Shown here in pieces: positions 8,341-18,183 of a stretch of DNA of 64,000 nucleotides. Within the stretch, counting starts at the first letter, position 1. Every line of letters starts with the position of its first letter. Source of the DNA: Bacteroidales bacterium (GTDB lineage: Bacteria > Bacteroidota > Bacteroidia > Bacteroidales > CG2-30-32-10); NCBI GenBank assembly GCA_035353855.1, contig DAOQAK010000011.1, positions 1 to 64,000 of the forward strand, given 5' to 3'. Made by a program: the position numbers and the translations under genes. The notes beneath the pieces are model-generated. The model saw only the letters and a list, made by a program, of their open reading frames with translations. It was not told where the DNA came from and made no database searches.

Positions 8341-9342
8341 TTAACTGAGCACTGTATAATCGCCAATGCTTACTTCTTTTTTGCCTCCAAAATATTCAAC
8401 ATAGTTACCGATCATTGAATTATCAAGGTTTACACAGGAAATTTTTGTGTTCGACTGGATGATACTGTTCGTAATTACTGAATAATTAATCACCGTGTTT
8501 TCGCCAACTGAAACATGGGGACCAATAATAGAATCGGTTATTCTTACATTTTCACCTAAATAGCAGGGCTGAATAATAATAGAGTTTTCAATAACTACTG
8601 ATTCGGAAACTAATTTTTGTTGCTTACTGAATTCTAATATACGCTGGTTGGTGAAAACGGTGGCGTCTTTATTTCCGCAGTCGAGCCACTCATTTACTTT
8701 TCCGATATACAATTGTGAGCCTTTTTTCATCATATTGTCAAGAGCATCGGTAAGCTGGAATTCCCCACCTTTCTGGATATTATTATCAACCAGGTATTGC
8801 AATTCGCTTTTCAGATATGCACCATCTTTGAAATAATAAATCCCTATGATTGCCAGATCAGAAACAAATGTTTTAGGCTTTTCAACAATACTGGTAATTA
8901 TGCCTTCGTTATTGGTCTTTACAACACCAAACGCAGCCGGGTTCTGTACTTTATGAACCCAAACTATACTATCCTTGGTATCATCAAGAATGAAATCAGC
9001 AAAAAACAACGTATCGGCAAAAGCAACCACTACTTTATCATTCAGCGAATCCGCTGCACATAGAATAGCATGAGCTGTTCCCAAAGGATTTTCCTGGTAA
9101 TAGATTTTTCCCTTCGTTCCTATTTGCCCGGCAATATCCAATAACTGGGTTTCCACTTCTTTTCCAAAATCACCAATAATAAAAGCGATCTCGTCAATTT
9201 TTTCCTTGCACATCGAAGCGATACCTTCAACCAGTCTTTGAACAATAGGTTTACCTGCAATGCGAATCAATGGTTTTGGAATTGTGAGCGTGTGTGGGCG
9301 CATTCGTTTGCCCATACCTGCCATTGGAATTATTATCTTCAT
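8341..9342 (-). CDS. sugar-phosphate nucleotidyltransferase
   Basis: 333 residues. The N-terminus MKIIIPMAGMGKRMRPHTLT is the signature of the RmlA/GlmU-type nucleotidyltransferase fold, followed by the PKPLIRIAGKPIV loop that binds sugar phosphate. The C-terminal part (about 240-333) has hexapeptide-like left-handed beta-helix repeats (ENSIIIQPCYLGENVRITDS). Such enzymes make NDP-sugars such as UDP- or dTDP-glucose for envelope glycans. The precise substrate cannot be read from sequence alone. The flippase and dUTPase genes lie upstream in the same direction. Confidence 0.85.
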   Translation of the reverse strand: MKIIIPMAGMGKRMRPHTLTIPKPLIRIAGKPIVQRLVEGIASMCKEKIDEIAFIIGDFGKEVETQLLDIAGQIGTKGKIYYQENPLGTAHAILCAADSLNDKVVVAFADTLFFADFILDDTKDSIVWVHKVQNPAAFGVVKTNNEGIITSIVEKPKTFVSDLAIIGIYYFKDGAYLKSELQYLVDNNIQKGGEFQLTDALDNMMKKGSQLYIGKVNEWLDCGNKDATVFTNQRILEFSKQQKLVSESVVIENSIIIQPCYLGENVRITDSIIGPHVSVGENTVINYSVITNSIIQSNTKISCVNLDNSMIGNYVEYFGGKKEVSIGDYTVLS

Positions 9343-9418
9343 TTTTATTAATTTTTTACTTCAATATTTTTATTGGTCAACCGTAAATTCTCAACTTACA
9401 ACTATAAACTTCTTACCA

Positions 9419-9543
9419 AACTAGTGTTAAGTTAATTTTTGAAATGGCGGTCATTCTAAATTCATTGAAGAATGAATCGCTTACAAAATGTTCACATTTC
9501 GATAAACACAATATGTCATATTAGACTTAACACTACACTAGTT
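9419..9543. repeat. small inverted-repeat (MITE-like) hairpin element
   Basis: The 125-bp segment is bounded by imperfect inverted arms: AACTAGTGTTAAGT at 9419-9432 and, on the complement of 9525-9543, AACTAGTGTAGTGTTAAGT, which has a 5-base insertion. Within it is a second stem, TCATTCT (9451-9457) with AGAATGA (9469-9475). It fills the gap between dut and the nucleotidyltransferase. No ORF inside. It could be a MITE, a transcript-processing hairpin or an attenuator. Confidence 0.5.
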
Positions 9544-9569
9544 GCTCCAACCCATCAACCATTTATTTT

Positions 9570-10004
9570 TTATTTCGTTCCTGTGTGTCCAAACCCTCCG
9601 GCCCCTCTGGCTGTTTCCTGTAATATTTCTGCTTCAATAATTTCTGCTTTTTCATGACGGGAAATGATCATTTGTGCTATTCTTTCTCCATCTTCAACAA
9701 TATATTTTTCTGCCGAAAGATTCACAAGTATTACTTTTACCTCGCCTCTGTAATCAGCATCTATAGTTCCGGGAGTATTCAGAACGGTAATGCCTTTTTT
9801 AATGGCCAGTCCGCTGCGTGGTCTTATTTGCGCCTCAAATCCTGCCGGCAATTCAATAAATAAACCTGTAGAAATCAGCGATCTTTCCATTGGCATTAAT
9901 ATTACCGGATTATCCAGGTTTGCACGAATGTCCATACCGGCAGAATGTTCTGTTTCGTAAGCAGGTAAAGGATGTTTTGATTTATTAACTATTTTAAGCT
10001 GCAT
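9570..10004 (-). CDS. dut: dUTP diphosphatase
   Basis: 144 residues, the normal length of a trimeric dUTPase. The five conserved motifs are visible: AGMDIRAN (motif 1), RPRSGLAIKKGI (2), GTIDADYRGEVKVILVN (3, with the catalytic Asp), GERIAQMII (4) and ARGAGGFGHTG at the C-terminus (5, the flexible glycine-rich lid). It hydrolyses dUTP to dUMP and pyrophosphate, keeping uracil out of DNA and supplying dTMP synthesis. It is 45 bases downstream of the flippase gene and probably shares its transcript, as in many Bacteroidota. Confidence 0.97.
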   Translation of the reverse strand: MQLKIVNKSKHPLPAYETEHSAGMDIRANLDNPVILMPMERSLISTGLFIELPAGFEAQIRPRSGLAIKKGITVLNTPGTIDADYRGEVKVILVNLSAEKYIVEDGERIAQMIISRHEKAEIIEAEILQETARGAGGFGHTGTK

Positions 10005-10049
10005 GTTTTTTATTTTTTCTTAACAAAAATACTAATTCAGAATCATATT

Positions 10050-11531
10050 TTATACCGATGCTTTTTTCTGTCTGAATATTAGTGAAGGTTTTTCCAAATA
10101 TACTATTATACCCAAAAATATCATTAGCAGGAATGTATTAAATACAAACAATAAAATGTTATTATCTGGTTTAAAATATATACCCAGGAAGTACAATCCA
10201 AGCGATAGCCCAATATAAGTAAGTATACGTGTAATATTATAATTGATATGATAATTTTTTTGCCCGTAAACGAAAGATAATATCATCATTAAAGCATAGC
10301 ATATAAATGTTGCCCATGCTGAACCCATATAGCCTATTATGGGAATCCACCAGACATTTAATACGATGGTAACTATTGCACCGAATATAGAAATATATGC
10401 ACCAAACCTTGTTTGATCGGTAAGCTTGTACCATATCGACAGATTATAATAAATACCAAGGCACATATTAGCCATAAGTAAAATAGGAACTACAGGAAGC
10501 CCTTCATAATATTCTTTCCCTACAAAATATTTTACTATATCAATATACATCATAACACCCAGAAAAATAAAGGTGCATACAATTACAAAATATTTCATCA
10601 CATCGGCATATACCTGTTTTGCATTTTCCTTTTTAGCCTGCGAGAAGAAAAATGGATCGGCAGCAAAACGAAATGATTGTATGAATAATGTCATGATAAT
10701 AGAGATCTTATAACAAGCTCCGTATATCCCTACCTGGCTTAATGCAATGCTTTCGGGAAGCATATATTTCAAAAATATCCTGTCCATTGTTTCATTCACA
10801 ATACCGGCTAACCCTACTACCAGCAATGGCATCGAATATTTTATCATTTTTCTCCATAATTCATAATCGAAATAATAATTTATTCTGATCATTTCGGGTA
10901 ACAAAAGAAACATAACAATTGAACTTGATATAAGGTTGGAGATAAATACATACCCTACCCCTATTCTTCCACTATAAATAATATCAATGAAACCAGGCAT
11001 TATTGAATGCTTCAACATATAAGGACATAGTAAAATAAAAAATAAATTCAGCAGAACATTTGAAATGATCCCTATGATTTTTATGGTGGCAAAACGCTTA
11101 GCTTTATTCTGTGCCCTTAGTCTTGCAAAAGGAATGGTTGAAACAGCATCAAGTACTATGATTAGTGCAAACCAAATCACATATTCACTATGGTCAGGAT
11201 AACGCAAAACGTTTGCAACCGGATGCGCAAATATTATTGCCAATAATAAAAAAAATGAAGAAGTGGCTAATAACGAAATGAGTGATGTACTGTAAACTTT
11301 ATTTTTATCCTGCTCGGTCCCGAAAAACCGGAAGAAACCTGTTTCAAAACCATACGTGAGTATAACTATCAGTAATGAAACATAAGCATACATTTCGTTT
11401 ACCGTACCATATTCCGAAGTTTGAAATACTCTTGTATAAAAAGGAACCAGTAAATACGATATAACGCGGCCTATAATGCTGCTTAAACCATATACCGCAG
11501 TTTGTCCTGCTAACTGTTTTAACGGATTCAA
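10050..11531 (-). CDS. oligosaccharide flippase (MATE/MVF superfamily, Wzx-like)
   Basis: 493 residues with about 12-14 hydrophobic segments along the whole length. The N-terminus NPLKQLAGQTAVYGLSSIIG and the following SYLLVPFYTRVF are typical of Bacteroidota polysaccharide-biosynthesis flippases. It is expected to move lipid-linked oligosaccharide across the inner membrane; the true substrate is unknown. The only start that preserves the conserved N-terminus is TTG at 11531. A TACTTTTG -7 element on the minus strand at 11549-11556 leaves a leader of about 11 bases, which supports this start. Confidence 0.85.
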   Translation of the reverse strand: MNPLKQLAGQTAVYGLSSIIGRVISYLLVPFYTRVFQTSEYGTVNEMYAYVSLLIVILTYGFETGFFRFFGTEQDKNKVYSTSLISLLATSSFFLLLAIIFAHPVANVLRYPDHSEYVIWFALIIVLDAVSTIPFARLRAQNKAKRFATIKIIGIISNVLLNLFFILLCPYMLKHSIMPGFIDIIYSGRIGVGYVFISNLISSSIVMFLLLPEMIRINYYFDYELWRKMIKYSMPLLVVGLAGIVNETMDRIFLKYMLPESIALSQVGIYGACYKISIIMTLFIQSFRFAADPFFFSQAKKENAKQVYADVMKYFVIVCTFIFLGVMMYIDIVKYFVGKEYYEGLPVVPILLMANMCLGIYYNLSIWYKLTDQTRFGAYISIFGAIVTIVLNVWWIPIIGYMGSAWATFICYALMMILSFVYGQKNYHINYNITRILTYIGLSLGLYFLGIYFKPDNNILLFVFNTFLLMIFLGIIVYLEKPSLIFRQKKASV

Positions 11532-11548
11532 AATATTATATTATTCTG

Positions 11549-11556
11549 CAAAAGTA
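11549..11556 (-). promoter_or_regulatory. Bacteroidota -7 promoter element for the flippase operon
   Basis: The minus strand reads TACTTTTG, a full match to the TAnnTTTG -7 consensus of the Bacteroidota housekeeping sigma factor. It lies 18 bases before the TTG start. No clear -33 TTG is visible at the expected spacing. Confidence 0.45.
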
Positions 11557-11631
11557 CATTTTTCTGAAGAATGTTGATAATAACGAAATCTGAAATATAA
11601 TATTTTAATTTATTAAGAAGGAATGAATAAT

Positions 11632-14600
11632 TTAATCTTCGATACCCGGCAGCTCAATATAAAAAGTAGTCCCAGTATTTTTCTTCGATTCAAACCATAT
11701 TTTCCCGTTATAACTTTCTATGATGCTTTTAACCATGGCCAATCCAAGTCCGGTGCCACCTGTTTTTGTTGTAAAATTTGGAGAAAAGATTTTATTTTTT
11801 TCAGCATCAGAAATCCCTTTACCATTATCGGTAATTTCTATCAAATAAAAATTCTTATTATCCGAAAGCCGGATATCAATAATACCATTTTTCCCTTCAA
11901 CTGCTTGTACTGAATTTTTTATCAGGTTATTCAAAACCCTAATAATTTGTGATTTATCAACATTCACCAAATAAGGCTTTCCGGGTTTGATAAAATTTAT
12001 TGTTACTTTATAATCGCTATAAAGTGAAACCGAATTTTCAATAAGCTTTGATAAATCAATGATTTCCTTTACAGCCTTGGGCATTTTTGCAAAGTCTGAA
12101 AATTCCGTAGCAATTTTGTTTAATGATTCTATCTGCTCGATCATTGATTGTGTAAAGCGATTCAGCCGTTCGTTCCAATCAGGTGATTTATCATTCCATG
12201 ATTTTTGTAATTGCTGAACATTAAGTTTCATAGGTGTTAGCGGATTTTTTATTTCATGCGCAATTTGTTTTGCCATTTCGCGCCAGGCGCTTTCACGCTC
12301 CGATTTTGCCAGCATTTCAGCGCTCTCTGCCAACTCATCAACCATCCTGTTATATTCATTTATAAGACTACCTATCTCATCATTTCGTTCAATATCAATT
12401 TTCTCATTTCTTTTGCCTAATTTGATCTGGCTAAGTTTTTCCATGATAAATTTCATTGGCCGTGTAATGTAATTCGCTACAAGCAGGGCAATAATAACAG
12501 CAAGCGCTGTAAGCATTACATTAATATTGATGAATGTTGTAAAGAAAGCCGAAATTTCTTTTTTCATCTCGCTTTGCTTAGCAAAATAAGGCAGATTGAT
12601 ATAACCTGTTAATTTATTATCATTATTTCGGAATGGAACATATGCTGATAAATATTTTAAATTCCCTATATTTTCATTATGAATATAAAATGTATTTTTA
12701 TTTTTTGATAATTCAATAAAAGCTTTTGAATCCATACGTTTCGATAGCATTCCTTCATCAAAAACCTGGGGACGCGATGAGGCTAATAGTATGCCATCGG
12801 GAGTATAGAAATTTATATCTGTAAAAAATATATTTGAAAATTTGGTAAGCAAATCCGCTGTGAATTCTTTTGAATCATTCGTAACTTCAGGTAAAGAGCC
12901 AAGCTTGTTTTCTGTCTCAATTAATATAGAATGTGCTTTCTCGCTTAAACTATCGAAATTTTTCTTGTTATAAATATTTATAATATAATATAATGTTGTA
13001 ATACCTATTACTGCAAAGGAAAACACCAAAATAGAAACCATCGATATCTGTACCCTGGCTTTAAAATTTAAATTGATTTCTTTTTTCTTCAATGGAAAAT
13101 GAAGCAGAAAAAGAAAGACCAAAATACAAATGCAATAGAAAATAAAAATATAGGAAAAGGGTGCAATGATATACAAAAGCGATTCACTTTTTTTACTGAT
13201 GATAATAATTGTTGTGGCATCCGATTTATAGAAAAGATGGTCATACCCATCTCTTTCAACAAAAAGATATTCATTTTCGGAAAGCTTATAATTATATGAG
13301 GTCAGGCTATAATAGTACTTTCCATATTGTAATACCAGTTCGTTATTTTTATATTTTGCATATGAATAATTAAACAAATCCCTGTTTATTTTTATGTCTT
13401 TATCTATAAGCAATTCGGGGTAACCTAATTCCTTAGGAACAAATTTTGAATATAATTCAATATAGCAAACCGGTTTGACAATACTATCGTTTTGGGGATC
13501 TTTAAAGAAAATTTTCGCTATATAGCTGTTACGTCCGGTACCTGTACTTAATAAAAATAAATTGTCGTTAACTGTAGGCTGACCCGAATTATTTATCATT
13601 TCATTAAAAAACGAATCACACCCAACACTAATGTTATCAGGCTTTATCAACAATACCTGCTTGGGTTTACATACAGTTACCTGGAAATCATATTTCGACC
13701 AATATCCTTTAAAATAATTTTGATTAATTATTTCTGTAATCTTAGACTCATCAGGTTCCGGGGTATTTAAAATCTTTACGATATCCGTATCCGATTTAAT
13801 ATTTTCTTCAAGATTTTTAAATAAGAATTCTGCTATTGGGTCTTGCTCTATTGATAATTGCGATGCCAGTAATTTTCGTTTTTCTTTTTCTTTATATGTT
13901 GAATATTCGTAATAACAATAAGTAGAAAGAAAAGAAAGCAACATGATATATATTGCTACAGCCTGAATTGTAAATTTAAAATTATCTTTTTTTATGTAAT
14001 ATCCAATTGATACCAGTAATGCTATAACAAGAATAAAATATATCCAGCCTATATTAAATGAATAAAAATTAATTATTCCTGATACAATTACAGATATAAA
14101 TAAGCACAGAAAATGTTTATAAATATTATTATTAAATAGCTGATATGATAATTCGGAAAATAAATATGCAATTAAAAAGAATGATAACAATAAAATAGCT
14201 ATTATTAAAAAGCCTGAAATGCTATAATAATCAAGCCCAAAAATATTATTTAAATCAAATGATAGATTTGAATTGATAATCAAACCTTTAAATATGTTAA
14301 AAATTATAAAAAATACGAATAATACAAAGCTTAACATAATAAAAGAAATAATGCCTCTATAAAAATTATTGCTTTTATTTATTTTAATATTTCTTAAATT
14401 ATTGAATATAAATATAATAACAATAGAAAAAGTTGAAATATGAAGAAACAAATCGCCTAATGAAGGGAAAAATAATGAATCGGCGTAATATTTTGGTCCA
14501 AAGGAATCAAGATTATAAATTATAGATGGTATTTTATAAACAAACGATAAATAGCGGATAAAACAAATTGCCAAAGAAACTAATACCGTCCATAATACAA

Positions 14601-15309
14601 TATTCTTTTTGTAAAATTTTGTAAAAAATTTTTGTAAAAAAAGTATTAAAAAAGAAATAAATGAAATATAAGCAAGGATATAACTTAAGAACATTATGAA
14701 TTCCAATCCTTTTGGAAAATCTTTTGTCTTAGCAAAAACCAATGAACATAGCAGGTTTCCATCAACAGAAAAAATATTATACTCCCCCTCTACTAAATCT
14801 ATCTCACATTCGGGCATATTATAATCTTCCAGGAAACCATTTACTAAATATTCATTCCTGTAACGATAATCATTTTTAATAACTATCGCTCCTCTTATAA
14901 CATAATCCTTGTATCTTTTTTCTTTTACTTCATACCATCCGTTGCTTAATTTCACAATCTGGGAAACAGGTAATGAATCTGCTCTTAAATCTTCAACAGG
15001 AACCGAATTAGTTGACCAAAAAATAACAGAATCCTTTTTTGAAATAACTAAAGCGATATCATTCTCTTCGTAAAAACTCCTGTAATAATTATAATCAAAA
15101 GCCTGTTGTTTATTGCTGTCTTTCAACTGCTGCAATGACTTATCAAATAATGTATTTAATAATTTTTCTTTTTTATTTAAAATTTCCGAAAATTCATCAG
15201 CTTTAACTTTATAATTAATTTCCTTTCCCTTACTTGAATTGATTGTCAATACCAAAGCAAATGAAATTACAAACAGAAACAAGAAGAAATATATTCGGAA
15301 ATTTTTCAT
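11632..15309 (-). CDS. large NtrY-like membrane sensor histidine kinase
   Basis: 1225 residues. Membrane segment at about 5-23, extracytoplasmic region to about 200, then a block of many hydrophobic helices (about 205-480), a second extracytoplasmic region, two more membrane helices near 715-780 and one near 940-965. This is followed by HAMP (with NEKIDIERNDEIGSL), a HisKA dimerisation helix with the phospho-acceptor His1018 (IAHEIKNPLTPMKLN), and HATPase_c with N box LNNLIKNSVQA, G1 DNGKGIS and G2 GGTGLGLAMVKS. The kinase core resembles NtrY. The multi-helix central block is unusual for NtrY. No response regulator is adjacent, so the partner is unknown; the signal is not evident. Confidence 0.85.
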   Translation of the reverse strand: MKNFRIYFFLFLFVISFALVLTINSSKGKEINYKVKADEFSEILNKKEKLLNTLFDKSLQQLKDSNKQQAFDYNYYRSFYEENDIALVISKKDSVIFWSTNSVPVEDLRADSLPVSQIVKLSNGWYEVKEKRYKDYVIRGAIVIKNDYRYRNEYLVNGFLEDYNMPECEIDLVEGEYNIFSVDGNLLCSLVFAKTKDFPKGLEFIMFLSYILAYISFISFLILFLQKFFTKFYKKNIVLWTVLVSLAICFIRYLSFVYKIPSIIYNLDSFGPKYYADSLFFPSLGDLFLHISTFSIVIIFIFNNLRNIKINKSNNFYRGIISFIMLSFVLFVFFIIFNIFKGLIINSNLSFDLNNIFGLDYYSISGFLIIAILLLSFFLIAYLFSELSYQLFNNNIYKHFLCLFISVIVSGIINFYSFNIGWIYFILVIALLVSIGYYIKKDNFKFTIQAVAIYIMLLSFLSTYCYYEYSTYKEKEKRKLLASQLSIEQDPIAEFLFKNLEENIKSDTDIVKILNTPEPDESKITEIINQNYFKGYWSKYDFQVTVCKPKQVLLIKPDNISVGCDSFFNEMINNSGQPTVNDNLFLLSTGTGRNSYIAKIFFKDPQNDSIVKPVCYIELYSKFVPKELGYPELLIDKDIKINRDLFNYSYAKYKNNELVLQYGKYYYSLTSYNYKLSENEYLFVERDGYDHLFYKSDATTIIIISKKSESLLYIIAPFSYIFIFYCICILVFLFLLHFPLKKKEINLNFKARVQISMVSILVFSFAVIGITTLYYIINIYNKKNFDSLSEKAHSILIETENKLGSLPEVTNDSKEFTADLLTKFSNIFFTDINFYTPDGILLASSRPQVFDEGMLSKRMDSKAFIELSKNKNTFYIHNENIGNLKYLSAYVPFRNNDNKLTGYINLPYFAKQSEMKKEISAFFTTFININVMLTALAVIIALLVANYITRPMKFIMEKLSQIKLGKRNEKIDIERNDEIGSLINEYNRMVDELAESAEMLAKSERESAWREMAKQIAHEIKNPLTPMKLNVQQLQKSWNDKSPDWNERLNRFTQSMIEQIESLNKIATEFSDFAKMPKAVKEIIDLSKLIENSVSLYSDYKVTINFIKPGKPYLVNVDKSQIIRVLNNLIKNSVQAVEGKNGIIDIRLSDNKNFYLIEITDNGKGISDAEKNKIFSPNFTTKTGGTGLGLAMVKSIIESYNGKIWFESKKNTGTTFYIELPGIED

Positions 15310-15365
15310 TTTTCAGAGTTTAGAATATCTCTGTATTAAATATAAAATTACAAAAACCTTCTCAA

Positions 15366-16259
15366 TTAAAATGCATTATCTTTTTTTAAAACATAAATTT
15401 GGCTAGAGTAAGAATACTTTTTACTTTTTGCTTTTTTATTAGATAAGTAACCTGTTATAAAACCTTTTATTATGCTTTGTTTCCCGGTCTTATATTTTTC
15501 ACTAAGCATACTAACATAATAAGAATCAAATTTCATAGGTAATTTTTTAACAATAGAGAATCCGTGTTTATTAAAAATTTTCTCTAAAGTTATTGGAGTA
15601 AAGTGATATAAATGCCTTGGAACATCATAAGCTGCCCAATATTCTTTATAATAACCTGCATCGAATGAATCGCAATGCGGGACAGCAACAAATAAAAAAC
15701 CTTCAGGTGTTAGTATTCTTTTTAATTCTTTGATTCGTGTATTTAAATCCGGAACATGTTCTAAAACATGCCAAAGTGTAATATTATCAAATGAATCATT
15801 GTGTAATGTACTTATTTGAACTTCATCAATTACATCAATATTATATTGGTTTTTTGCAAAATTTCGAGCTTCTTCATTAGGCTCTAACCCTAGTGTTTTC
15901 CAGTTATTTTTTTTAAATAATGAAAGTAATTCTCCGCTTGCACAACCAATATCCAACACATTCTTTTTCTTGGAAAAAGAATTTATAAGTTTATATTTTT
16001 TATTATGAGTATGCTGTCTGACTATTTTATATATTTTATTTATAATTCCTTTTTCGGTTCCTGAATGCGATATATAATCGGGCGAATTATAATATTGTCC
16101 GAGTTTGTAATTTTCAGGGCGAGGGTTTATAAAAATAAAGTCACATTTATTACATTTTACAAGATTAAATTTTTCTTTTGTAAGGAAAAAATCCGTACAA
16201 ATCATATAATCTAAAAATTCAGTGTTTTCACAAACCGGACAATTATTTATTTTTTCCAT
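15366..16259 (-). CDS. class I SAM-dependent methyltransferase with N-terminal zinc ribbon
   Basis: 297 residues. The N-terminus has two CxxC pairs (CPVC and CNKC, about residues 8-38), a zinc-ribbon-like module common in methyltransferases of sugar and lipid modification. The Rossmann core shows motif I as VLDIGCASGELLSLF and the post-II region DNITLWHVLEHVPDL. The substrate is unknown. It lies downstream of mnmG across a parS site, with 35 bases between the genes, and 56 bases upstream of the kinase gene. It may share transcription with mnmG. Confidence 0.8.
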   Translation of the reverse strand: MEKINNCPVCENTEFLDYMICTDFFLTKEKFNLVKCNKCDFIFINPRPENYKLGQYYNSPDYISHSGTEKGIINKIYKIVRQHTHNKKYKLINSFSKKKNVLDIGCASGELLSLFKKNNWKTLGLEPNEEARNFAKNQYNIDVIDEVQISTLHNDSFDNITLWHVLEHVPDLNTRIKELKRILTPEGFLFVAVPHCDSFDAGYYKEYWAAYDVPRHLYHFTPITLEKIFNKHGFSIVKKLPMKFDSYYVSMLSEKYKTGKQSIIKGFITGYLSNKKAKSKKYSYSSQIYVLKKDNAF

Positions 16260-16268
16260 TTTTAATTT

Positions 16269-16284
16269 TGTTTCACGTGAAACA
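16269..16284. promoter_or_regulatory. parS: parS site, ParB-binding palindrome (mnmG 3' side)
   Basis: TGTTTCACGTGAAACA is a perfect 16-bp palindrome and an exact match to the chromosomal parS consensus bound by ParB/Spo0J. It lies in the 35-base gap between mnmG and the methyltransferase gene. parS sites nucleate ParB for chromosome segregation and usually cluster near the replication origin. Confidence 0.9.
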
Positions 16285-16294
16285 TTTTTCAGAA

Positions 16295-18172
16295 TTATCT
16301 TTTAAAATGAACTAATAAAACAGAAATATCTGAAGGAGACACTCCACTAATTCTTGATGCCTGACCTATTGTAGAAGGTTTAATTTTTGAAAGTTTTTCC
16401 CTGGCCTCACTTGAAAGCGATTTTAGTTTATGATAATCAAAATCCTTAGGTAATTCTATGTTTTCAAGTCTTGTTATTTTTTCCGCAATATCTTTTTCTT
16501 TCTCAATATAACCTTCGTATTTTATAAGAATTTCAGCTTCTTCCAGAATTTCATTCTTCTCTTTTCCTAAATCTAAATCTTCAACAAAAATTCTAAAAGA
16601 AAAAACATGTTTTTCAATTTCATTGATATTTATCTGAGGTCTCAATAAAATATTTCCAATTTTAGTCTTATGAGAGATATTATTGGTTTCTTTTTCTTTT
16701 AATAATGTATTTATTTCATCAGGGCTGGTACTTTCTTTTTTTAGAAATGATATTATATTATCAATATTATTTCTTTTATCAATAAGTTTATCTAAACGCT
16801 TTTTCTCATTTAATCCTAACTCAAATCCTTTAGGAGTCAACCTTAAATCAGCATTATCCTGACGTAATAAAATTCTGTATTCCGCCCTGGAAGTAAACAT
16901 CCGGTATGGTTCTGAAGTTCCTTTAGTAACCAAATCATCAATAAGAACTCCAATATATGCTTCTGATCTTTTTAATATAAATTTATTTTGATTATTTATT
17001 TTTCTGACCGCATTTATACCTGCCATCAACCCTTGGCAAGCTGCTTCTTCATATCCGGTAGTTCCATTAATTTGCCCGGCAAAAAATAAATTTTCGATTA
17101 CTTTACTTTCTAAATTCTGGTATAATTGAGTAGGAGGGAAGAAATCGTATTCAATAGCATAACCCGGTCTGAAAATTTTAACATTTTCAAATCCACTTAT
17201 TTTTTTCAAAGCTTCGTACTGAATTTCTTCGGGCAACGAAGAGGAAAAACCATTAATATAATATTCAACTGTATTCCAACCTTCGGGTTCAATAAAAAGC
17301 TGATGTCGATTTTTATCAGAAAATCGCTCAACTTTATCTTCAATTGAAGGGCAATAACGTGGACCTATTCCTTTTATTCTTCCCACAAACAATGGAGAAC
17401 GATCAAATCCTTTTCTCAAAATATCATGAACTTCAGTGCTTGTATAAACCAAATAACATGAACGTTGCTTTTTTAAAAAAGGAGTATTTGTGAAAGAAAA
17501 TTTTCCGGGTTCATCATCACCTTTTTGTTCGGTCATTTTTGTAAAATCCAGCGAACGGCCGTCTACTCTTACCGGTGTTCCGGTTTTCATACGGTCGCTT
17601 TTGATTCCTAATTTCACCAGACATTCTGTTAGCCCTTTTGAATTTACCTCCCCGTAACGACCACCTTTAAACTGCTTTTCACCAATATGAATAATACCGT
17701 TTAAAAAAGTTCCGTTTGTTAGAATAACAGTTTTAGATTTTATTGTAATTCCTAAGCTTGTTTTTACTCCAACAATTTTCTCATTCTTGACTATAATATC
17801 GGTAATTGTATCTTGCCAGAAATCAAGATTAGGGATTTTTTCTAATTCATTTCTCCATTCAATGGAAAATAATGTTCTGTCACTTTGTGCACGTGGACTC
17901 CACATAGCAGGTCCTTTTGAACGGTTCAGCATTCGGAATTGAATCATCGTTCTATCGGTAACGATAGCCGATAAACCTCCAAGTGCATCAATTTCTCTAA
18001 CTATTTGTCCTTTTGCAACACCCCCCATTGCCGGGTTACACGACATCTGAGCCATATTGGTCATATTCATAGTAACCAGCAAAACTGTAGCATTCATTCT
18101 TGCTGCTGCACTTGCTGCTTCACAACCGGCATGACCGGCGCCCACTACTATAACATCATATTCCTGAAGCAT
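16295..18172 (-). CDS. mnmG: tRNA uridine-5-carboxymethylaminomethyl(34) synthesis protein MnmG
   Basis: 625 residues, the normal length. The FAD-binding N-terminus is VIVVGAGHAGCEAA, followed by GidA-family signatures such as SCNPAMGGVAKGQIVREIDAL and FAGQINGTTGYEEAACQG. The C-terminal helical domain ends in IGQASRISGVSPSDISVLL. With MnmE it installs the 5-carboxymethylaminomethyl group on wobble uridine of certain tRNAs. The upstream gene ybeY ends 28 bases before the start, and a parS site (18184-18199) fills that gap. A second parS lies just past the stop codon, so ParB binding could affect transcription here; that is inference. Confidence 0.97.
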   Translation of the reverse strand: MLQEYDVIVVGAGHAGCEAASAAARMNATVLLVTMNMTNMAQMSCNPAMGGVAKGQIVREIDALGGLSAIVTDRTMIQFRMLNRSKGPAMWSPRAQSDRTLFSIEWRNELEKIPNLDFWQDTITDIIVKNEKIVGVKTSLGITIKSKTVILTNGTFLNGIIHIGEKQFKGGRYGEVNSKGLTECLVKLGIKSDRMKTGTPVRVDGRSLDFTKMTEQKGDDEPGKFSFTNTPFLKKQRSCYLVYTSTEVHDILRKGFDRSPLFVGRIKGIGPRYCPSIEDKVERFSDKNRHQLFIEPEGWNTVEYYINGFSSSLPEEIQYEALKKISGFENVKIFRPGYAIEYDFFPPTQLYQNLESKVIENLFFAGQINGTTGYEEAACQGLMAGINAVRKINNQNKFILKRSEAYIGVLIDDLVTKGTSEPYRMFTSRAEYRILLRQDNADLRLTPKGFELGLNEKKRLDKLIDKRNNIDNIISFLKKESTSPDEINTLLKEKETNNISHKTKIGNILLRPQININEIEKHVFSFRIFVEDLDLGKEKNEILEEAEILIKYEGYIEKEKDIAEKITRLENIELPKDFDYHKLKSLSSEAREKLSKIKPSTIGQASRISGVSPSDISVLLVHFKR

Positions 18173-18183
18173 AAGTTTAAAAT

